Of a DNA stretch of 64,000 nt, positions 58,370-64,000 are shown piece after piece. Under the pieces are notes generated by a model. It saw only the letters and a list, made by a program, of their open reading frames with translations, made no database searches and was not told the DNA's origin. Location of the stretch: positions 3,232,001-3,296,000 of the forward strand of contig NZ_CP029693.1 in the NCBI RefSeq assembly GCF_003228315.1, read 5' to 3'. The stretch comes from Pseudomonas putida (GTDB taxonomy: Bacteria; Pseudomonadota; Gammaproteobacteria; Pseudomonadales; Pseudomonadaceae). Numbering within the stretch: the first letter of the stretch is position 1; every line of letters begins with the position of its first letter. The position numbers were made by a program, and so were the translations under genes.

Positions 58370-60214
58370 ATGTCTTCAGCCTTCCGCCTGAACCGCTTTC
58401 GCCTGCCAGCGCTCTCGCTGATTGTCGCCGCGCTGACGCTGGCCGCCTGCAACGCGCCGCCCTCCTCGCCCTCGGTGTCGACGCTGCCATTGGCACCGGA
58501 AAACGCCTCCGGTTTCCGCACCGATCTGCAAACCCGCCACGCGTCCAAATACATGGCCGCCGCCGCCAATCCGCTGGCAGCCGAAGCCGGGCGCGAGATG
58601 CTCCGGCGCGGTGGTTCGGCCATCGACGCGGCGATTGCGATGCAGGCTGTACTGACCCTCGTAGAACCGCAATCGTCGGGCATCGGTGGCGGCGCGCTGA
58701 TCGTGCTCTGGGACGGTAAAAACGTACGGACCTACGATGGCCGTGAAACGGCACCAAGCGGCGCGACGGAGAAACTTTTCCTGCAGGCCGATGGGCAACC
58801 GATGGGGTTCACCCAGGCGCAGATTGGCGGTCGCTCGGTGGGAACACCGGGCGTGTTGCGCGCCCTTGAACTGGCCCACCAAAAACACGGACGCCTGCCG
58901 TGGGCACAGCTGTTCGAACCCGCGATCAAGCTCGCCGATCAAGGTTTCGCCATCTCGCCGCGTCTTCATCTGCTGATCGCCTCGGATTCGAAACTGCCCG
59001 GCTCGCCCGACATGGCGGCGTATTTCCTGAACGCCGATGGCAGCCCGAAAACCGTCGGCACGTTGCTGAAAAACCCGGCACTGGCCAACGTCTTTCGGCG
59101 GATCGCCAAGGAAGGTCCGGACGCCTTGTACAAAGGCGCCATCGCCGAGGAAATCGTGGCCAAGGTGCAAGGCCACGCCAACCCCGGCAGTCTGTCGCTG
59201 AACGACCTCAAGGGCTACAGCGCCAAGGAGCGCGCGCCGCTGTGCACCGATTACAAACGCTGGCAGGTGTGCGGCATGCCGCCACCGTCATCGGGCGGGA
59301 TCGCCGTGGCGCAGATCCTCGGCACGCTGCAAGCCCTGGAGGCACGCGATAAGCGCTTTACCCTGGCGCCGATGAAACCGACCAAGACCCACTTTCCGGC
59401 TGGCATCGAACCGTCTCCCTATGCCGTGCACCTGATTTCCGAAGCTGAACGGCTGGCCTACGCCGACCGCGCGCAATACGTGGCCGATACGGACTTTGTG
59501 CCAGTGCCCGTCAAGGGACTGGTCGACCCGACCTACCTGGCCAGCCGCGCTGCGCTGATCGGTGAGCGCAGCATGGGCACGGCCGAACCGGGCACGCCCC
59601 CCGGCATTCAGGTGGCCTACGCGAAGGATCGTTCGCCGCTGCGAATCTCCACCTCGCAAGTAGTGGCGGTCGATGATCAGGGTGGTGCAGTTTCCATGAC
59701 CACCACGATCGAATCAGCCTTCGGTTCGCACCTGATGGTTCAAGGCTTCCTGCTCAACAACGAGATGACCGACTTTTCATTCATCCCCGAAGAGCACGGA
59801 CAGAAAGTCGCCAACCGCGTCGAACCCGGCAAGCGCCCGCGCTCATCCATGGCGCCGACATTGATCTTCGACCGCCAGAGCGGTGAGTTCGTCGCCAGCG
59901 TCGGCTCACCCGGCGGCTCGCAAATAATCGAATACGTGGCCAAGACCACCATCGGCCTGCTCGACTGGAACCTGGACGCGCAAACGGCCATTAACCTGCC
60001 CAACTTCGGCAGCCGCAACGGTCCGACCGAACTGGAACAAGGCCAATTCAGCCCCGCCCTGATTCAGGCGCTGAAGGACAGGGGCCACAACGTAGGTGAA
60101 ATCGACATGACCAGCGGCACCCAGGCGATTGTTCGGGTGAAGGATGCACAGGGTAAGGTTTCGCTGACAGGAGGCGCTGACCCTCGGCGTGAGGGGGAAG
60201 CGCTGGGGGATTGA
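58370..60214 (+). CDS. ggt: Gamma-glutamyltransferase
   Basis: 614-residue N-terminal nucleophile hydrolase that hydrolyses or transfers the gamma-glutamyl group of glutathione. It is made as a precursor and cleaves itself before Thr428, which becomes the nucleophile (RISTSQVVAVDD). The usual second Thr and His of the TTH motif are Ser and Gln. A lipoprotein-type signal (LTLAAC, about residue 26) places it in the periplasm, membrane-attached. PPPSSGGIAVAQILG and GSPGGSQIIEYV are family blocks. Confidence 0.9.
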   Translation: MSSAFRLNRFRLPALSLIVAALTLAACNAPPSSPSVSTLPLAPENASGFRTDLQTRHASKYMAAAANPLAAEAGREMLRRGGSAIDAAIAMQAVLTLVEPQSSGIGGGALIVLWDGKNVRTYDGRETAPSGATEKLFLQADGQPMGFTQAQIGGRSVGTPGVLRALELAHQKHGRLPWAQLFEPAIKLADQGFAISPRLHLLIASDSKLPGSPDMAAYFLNADGSPKTVGTLLKNPALANVFRRIAKEGPDALYKGAIAEEIVAKVQGHANPGSLSLNDLKGYSAKERAPLCTDYKRWQVCGMPPPSSGGIAVAQILGTLQALEARDKRFTLAPMKPTKTHFPAGIEPSPYAVHLISEAERLAYADRAQYVADTDFVPVPVKGLVDPTYLASRAALIGERSMGTAEPGTPPGIQVAYAKDRSPLRISTSQVVAVDDQGGAVSMTTTIESAFGSHLMVQGFLLNNEMTDFSFIPEEHGQKVANRVEPGKRPRSSMAPTLIFDRQSGEFVASVGSPGGSQIIEYVAKTTIGLLDWNLDAQTAINLPNFGSRNGPTELEQGQFSPALIQALKDRGHNVGEIDMTSGTQAIVRVKDAQGKVSLTGGADPRREGEALGD

Positions 60215-60232
60215 GTCTTACATGTGCGTGAG

Positions 60233-60262
60233 AAAGGGCTTACCGCGAGGTAGGCCCTTTTT
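60233..60262 (+). terminator. Intrinsic terminator after ggt
   Basis: AAAGGGCTTACC (60233-60244) with GGTAGGCCCTTT (60249-60260), GCGA loop, short T-run. The central GGCTTACC-GCGA-GGTAGGCC is the same as after tRNAMet. Confidence 0.88.
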
Positions 60263-60274
60263 GCTTGCGAGCGC

Positions 60275-61369
60275 TCATCGGCTGATTTTCAGCGCCCGCC
60301 GTGCCTCGTGCTTCTCAAGCGCCAACTCGATCAAACGGGTGACCAGTTCGCTGTAGGTCATGCCGGCGGCCTGCCAGAGTTTCGGGTACATGCTGATGCG
60401 GGTGAAGCCTGGCAGCGAGTTGATCTCATTGATCAACACCTCGCCGCTCTCGGTCAGGAACACATCGACCCGCGCCAGCCCGGAACATCCCAGCACCTGG
60501 AACGCCTCGACCGCCATCGCGCGGATACGCTCGCTGGCCTCGACGCTGATAGTGGCCGGCACTACCACCTCGGCAGCCTTGTCGTCGATGTACTTGCTGT
60601 CGTAGGAATAGAAGCCGCTGTGCACGACGATTTCGCCGCAGCCACTGGCAATGGCGGTTTCATTGCCCAGCACCGCGCATTCGATTTCGCGACCGCTGAC
60701 GGCAGACTCGACCAGCACCTTTTCATCGAACCCCAGCGCCAGCTCGATCGCGGCGGTGTATTCGGCCTCGTCAGTGGCCTTGCTCACGCCCACGGAAGAA
60801 CCCTGGTTCGCCGGTTTGACGAACAGTGGAAGGCCCAGTTTGGCGGCAACCTCGGCGAACGTAGTGCGCTGCGCCGTCCGGCGAGTCAGGATCACGAACG
60901 GCGTGACCGCCAGCCCGGCATCGCGCAGCAGGCGCTTGCTGATGTCCTTGTCCATGCACACCGCCGAGCCCAGCACGTCGGAGCCCACGAACGGCAGGTC
61001 CGCGATGCGCAGCAGGCCTTGCAGGCAGCCGTCTTCCCCAAGGGTGCCGTGGACGATCGGGAAAATAACATCAACGTGCCCCAGCAGCTCCTGGCTGGAG
61101 GTCTCCACCAATTGCTGGCTGGCCTTGCCGGGCACGACCGCCAACTCGCGGTTGGATTGATTGAGCGCGATCAGCGCCGGATTTTCCTGGTTCAACAGGA
61201 AATTCGACGGGTCGTTGAGGTGCCAGTGGCCTTGTTTGTCGATGCCGATCAGCACTGGTTCGAAGCGTGAACGATCCAGCGCATCGACGATGTTTTTGGC
61301 CGACTGCAGCGACACTTCATGCTCGGCCGAGCGGCCGCCAAAGATAATTCCTACTCGCAATTTGCTCAT
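60275..61369 (-). CDS. ddlA: D-alanine--D-alanine ligase
   Basis: 364-residue ATP-grasp enzyme joining two D-alanines for peptidoglycan. N-terminal [24 protein letters not shown]-grasp [16 protein letters not shown] and C-terminal [18 protein letters not shown] are intact. The length and sequence suit the DdlA subfamily; a ddlB copy would be expected in the mra cluster elsewhere. Convergent with ggt; the flavin reductase lies 24 bases upstream on the same strand. Confidence 0.94.
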   Translation of the reverse strand: MSKLRVGIIFGGRSAEHEVSLQSAKNIVDALDRSRFEPVLIGIDKQGHWHLNDPSNFLLNQENPALIALNQSNRELAVVPGKASQQLVETSSQELLGHVDVIFPIVHGTLGEDGCLQGLLRIADLPFVGSDVLGSAVCMDKDISKRLLRDAGLAVTPFVILTRRTAQRTTFAEVAAKLGLPLFVKPANQGSSVGVSKATDEAEYTAAIELALGFDEKVLVESAVSGREIECAVLGNETAIASGCGEIVVHSGFYSYDSKYIDDKAAEVVVPATISVEASERIRAMAVEAFQVLGCSGLARVDVFLTESGEVLINEINSLPGFTRISMYPKLWQAAGMTYSELVTRLIELALEKHEARRALKISR

Positions 61370-61393
61370 TGCCTGCCCCCAATGTGACTGTGT

Positions 61394-61993
61394 TTATGGC
61401 TGCAACGCTTTGCCGTCCACCGGCTCGCCAATGGTCAAGAAGTGCCCGCCCGCGACGTGGTGCAGGGTGCGCAGCGCGTCATGGCCCTCGAAGTGCCAGC
61501 GCCCGTCACTGAACACGCGCTCGTCGGCCTGGGCGGCAATCACTTCGGCGACGAACAGGTCGTATTGCTGATGGTTACCGGGTTCGGGCAGCAGTTTGCA
61601 TTCAAGCCAGGCGACGCAACCGTCGAGCATCGGTGCTTCAATCAACTCGGCCAGGAAGGTGGGCAAACTATAGATCTGGAATTTGTCGCGCCCGTGCTCA
61701 CGGGTCAGTTCCAGGCCGGAAGTCGAGCCGACGGTTTGCGCGATATCGGCTTGAGCAGCGCAGGGGACGTTGAGCACGAAGGTGCCGGACGCTTCCAGCA
61801 GTTGGCGGGTCCAGGTGGACTTATCCAGCACCACGGCGATTTTCGGTGGTTCGAAATCCAGCGGCATGGCCCAGGCCGCCGCCATGATATTGCGCTCGCC
61901 ACCATGGGCGGCGCTGACCAGCACGGTCGGCCCGTGGTTGAGCAAACGATAGGCCTTGGACAAGGGAACCGGGCGGCGGTGGGAAACGCTCAT
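61394..61993 (-). CDS. Flavin reductase-like domain protein
   Basis: 199-residue FMN-binding split-barrel protein. VLVSAAHGGERNIMAAAW, ALDFEPPKIAVVLDKST-like and TFVLNVPCAAQADIAQTVG fit the flavin reductase/flavoredoxin group, which reduces FMN or binds it for a partner oxygenase. No partner gene is adjacent. Start ATG 61993 is chosen because the region before it is a REPIN. It may be cotranscribed with ddlA. Confidence 0.85.
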   Translation of the reverse strand: MSVSHRRPVPLSKAYRLLNHGPTVLVSAAHGGERNIMAAAWAMPLDFEPPKIAVVLDKSTWTRQLLEASGTFVLNVPCAAQADIAQTVGSTSGLELTREHGRDKFQIYSLPTFLAELIEAPMLDGCVAWLECKLLPEPGNHQQYDLFVAEVIAAQADERVFSDGRWHFEGHDALRTLHHVAGGHFLTIGEPVDGKALQP

Positions 61994-62051
61994 GGGTGTC
62001 TGCTCCTTGGGGAAATGAGCAGATTGTAACGACATACGAGCCCCAAAAACC

Positions 62052-62151
62052 TGTAGGAGCGAGCCTGCTCGCGAAGAACGTCCGGACAACGCGGGCATTC
62101 AGACAGCACGCGTTATCGTTGACCTCCATCGCGAGCAGGCTCGCTCCTACA
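62052..62151. repeat. REPIN with the common spacer
   Basis: REP pair TGTAGGAGCGAGCCTGCTCG (from 62052) and inverse ending at 62151. Left arm ends GCGAAG instead of GCGATGG. Spacer ends GCGTTATCGTTGAC, the shared block. Confidence 0.91.
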
Positions 62152-62161
62152 AGGTGACATC

Positions 62162-63478
62162 TCAGCTCGACAACTGATTGGCGAATTGTCCTACCGCATT
62201 GACTACTTTCTGCGCACCGTCCTGGATCTCGACGATCACCGTGCCCGCTTCCGCCGCGAGTGCCAGGCCCTGCTCCGCCTGGAGCTTGCCATCGGTCATC
62301 AGGGCCACGGCATTGCGCGCCATGTCCTGGTTTTGCCGCACCACCAGCACGATCTCATCGGTGGCCTGGCTGGTGCGCGAGGCCAGTTGCCGTACCTCGT
62401 CCGCCACCACGGCAAACCCCCGACCCTGCTCACCGGCGCGAGCGGCCTCGATGGCAGCGTTCAGCGCCAGCAGGTTGGTCTGCTCGGCAATGCCGCTGAT
62501 GGTTTTGACGATGGTGCCGATCACCAGCGACTGCTCGTTCAGCGCTTCAATGCCGTCACCGGCGGTCTGCATGTGTTTGGCCAGATCACGCATCACGTCC
62601 ACCGCCTGGGTCACGACGGCGGTACCACGCTGGGCGCTCTGGTCGGTTTGCTGCGAAGTGCTGTAGGCAATGTTCGCCGCTTCAGCGACGGCTTGTTCCT
62701 GATGGACCTGATCGGTAATCACAGTGGCGAATTTCACCACTTTGTAGAGCTTGTTGTTGGCATCGACTACCGGGTTGTAGGACGCCTCGAGCCAGACCGG
62801 ACGGCCATGGCTGTCGACACGCTGGAATCGGTCCGCCACGTATTCGCCAGCGTTCAGGCGGCGCCAGAAGTTCTGGTATCCGGCACTGTTGGCGTCCTCT
62901 GGCCGGCAGAAGGTGCGGTGATGTTTGCCCTTGATCTGCGCCAGGCTGTAACCCATGCCGGAAAGAAAGCGGTCGTTGGCTGCGAGTACGTGGCCATTGA
63001 GGTCGAACTCGATCACTGCCGTCGAACGCACCAGGGCGCCGATCAGGTTTTCATGTTCGCGAGAGGCTTCGATGGTACGGGTCAGGTCGCTGGAGAAGAT
63101 CGAGAAGTGCCGGATCCGACCATCGGACGAGCGCACCGGCTGCACGATTGAACGCAACCAGGCTTCCTCACCACTGCCGCGCAACAGGCGCACGGCACCG
63201 GCGAAGTGCTCGCCACGGGTCAGTGCCGCCTTGAAGCGGTTATGGAAGTCATCGGTTTTAACGTGCTCGGGAACGATGTCCTCGATGTGCCGGCCGATCA
63301 GGTCATGGCTTTTGTAATGCATCTCGCCAAGGAAGTTCTGGTTGACCGACAGTACCCGCCCATCCGGGTCGAGGGTCAGCACCAGCATCTCGCTTTCCAG
63401 GCTTTCCTTCACTTGCTGAAGGCTGGAGAGTTCTTCGCGAAGAGCCTGCAGCTCCTGCTTCAAGCGTTTATTGAACAT
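62162..63478 (-). CDS. Soluble PAS-PAS chemoreceptor (BdlA-like)
   Basis: 438 residues without a membrane helix. A short N-terminal coiled coil (about 1-25) is followed by two PAS domains (about 26-140 and 145-260; [19 protein letters not shown] and [20 protein letters not shown]) and an MCP signalling domain with [19 protein letters not shown]. This is the build of BdlA, the P. aeruginosa biofilm-dispersal regulator, and of Aer-type redox sensors. The PAS domains may bind haem or FAD; this cannot be read with certainty. Monocistronic. Confidence 0.86.
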   Translation of the reverse strand: MFNKRLKQELQALREELSSLQQVKESLESEMLVLTLDPDGRVLSVNQNFLGEMHYKSHDLIGRHIEDIVPEHVKTDDFHNRFKAALTRGEHFAGAVRLLRGSGEEAWLRSIVQPVRSSDGRIRHFSIFSSDLTRTIEASREHENLIGALVRSTAVIEFDLNGHVLAANDRFLSGMGYSLAQIKGKHHRTFCRPEDANSAGYQNFWRRLNAGEYVADRFQRVDSHGRPVWLEASYNPVVDANNKLYKVVKFATVITDQVHQEQAVAEAANIAYSTSQQTDQSAQRGTAVVTQAVDVMRDLAKHMQTAGDGIEALNEQSLVIGTIVKTISGIAEQTNLLALNAAIEAARAGEQGRGFAVVADEVRQLASRTSQATDEIVLVVRQNQDMARNAVALMTDGKLQAEQGLALAAEAGTVIVEIQDGAQKVVNAVGQFANQLSS

Positions 63479-63608
63479 GGGAAAGCACCGATGGACAGGG
63501 ATGGAAAGCGTTATGCAGCCTAACCATCGGCCTTGCGGATTTTTTCTGAAGTGCGCTTGAGCCTTGTCCTACAAAAATAGTTGCGGCACGCAGGCCGATC
63601 CTTTCCTG

Positions 63609-64000
63609 TTACGCCGCACCGGCGGCCGAACAAGTACCGACTCTCGGCATTCGCGCACCGAAATACGCGGCACTGCCCACGCCCACCGCGCCCATTACCG
63701 CGCAGAACATCACGCAGATCCATGGACTCCAGGGCATCAGACCGATCAGCAGCAACGGCGTGAAACTCGCCCACGCGGCGTAGGCAATGTTGTAGGTAAA
63801 GGAAATTCCGGAAACACGAATTCGCGCCGGAAACAGGCTGACCATCACCGATGGCACCGCACCGACCACTCCGCAAGCCAGGCCCGCCACCGAATAGGCC
63901 ATCGCGATCCAGCTGCCACCATGGATCAGGCAGGCGTAGAGCACGCCAATACCCAACGGCAGCAGCAGGCTATAGAGCATGACCGTGCGCCAGGCGCCGA
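63609..64000 (-). CDS. MFS transporter (MHS family), C-terminal part
   Basis: Only the last 130 or so codons lie in the window; the start is beyond the right edge. Four hydrophobic helices are visible. SLFPARIRVSGISFTYNIAYA is the typical segment of metabolite:H+ symporters (MHS group, such as shikimate or alpha-ketoglutarate permeases). The last residues are small and non-polar (CSAAGAA). Substrate unknown. Confidence 0.8.
   Translation of the reverse strand, partial: GAWRTVMLYSLLLPLGIGVLYACLIHGGSWIAMAYSVAGLACGVVGAVPSVMVSLFPARIRVSGISFTYNIAYAAWASFTPLLLIGLMPWSPWICVMFCAVMGAVGVGSAAYFGARMPRVGTCSAAGAA

Overview
The window is a GC-rich stretch of a Pseudomonas chromosome, probably from the fluorescens/putida side of the genus. 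This rests on gene content, REP/REPIN repeats of the Pseudomonas type, and gene order. From malate:quinone oxidoreductase to the YchF GTPase (26.6-52.9 kb) the order follows, as I remember it, the P. aeruginosa PAO1 block around PA4640-PA4673. No prophage, insertion sequence, plasmid gene or CRISPR array is visible. The region is core genome with a few accessory inserts.

Layout. (1) 1-4.6 kb: 5' end of zapE, trpS with an alpha/beta hydrolase, the YhcB/ZapG-like gene, an OmpA-type lipoprotein and a metallo-hydrolase. (2) 4.6-12.9 kb: a MalT-like STAND/LuxR regulator next to a DUF1329 protein, a DUF1302 outer-membrane protein and a medium-chain fatty acyl-CoA ligase (alkK type), a probable fatty-acid uptake and activation locus. 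(3) 13.1-26 kb: a glycosyltransferase plus O-acetyltransferase pair, an amino-acid exporter, a 2-hydroxyacid dehydrogenase, rsmC, a yybP-ykoY manganese riboswitch driving a Gdt1/MneA-type manganese exporter, an M48 lipoprotein protease, a chemoreceptor with a sigma-28-like promoter, an unusual SRAP protein and several small conserved genes. (4) 26-34 kb: mqo behind a 740-base non-coding region, then hpt, upp-uraA and hemH-yfcH. (5) 34.5-39.9 kb: a probable light-induced cluster made of bacterial renalase, a TudS-DUF1722 protein, a B12-less LitR/PplR-type MerR regulator, CPD photolyase and an SDR enzyme. Its two upstream regions carry TGTACA-N12-TGTACA direct repeats. (6) 40-52.9 kb: pagL, the overlapping hemA-prfA-prmC-moeB-murI operon, then divergently TPR protein-lolB-ispE-tRNAGln-prs-rplY-pth-ychF. 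(7) 53-64 kb: an Fsr-type MFS exporter, a second chemoreceptor, tRNAMet, a DUF2817 peptidase, gamma-glutamyltransferase, ddlA, a flavin reductase, a soluble BdlA-like PAS-PAS chemoreceptor and a partial MFS transporter.

How the genes work together. The light cluster joins DNA photorepair (photolyase), repair of misreduced nicotinamide cofactors (renalase) and a thiobase desulfurase family, under a regulator encoded inside the cluster. The hemA-murI and lolB-ychF blocks supply haem, translation termination and recycling, cell wall, isoprenoid, PRPP and lipoprotein-sorting functions and are tightly packed. Nine REP-type repeats sit almost only at gene ends. Several REPINs have homologous spacers, so they look like one family copied as a unit.
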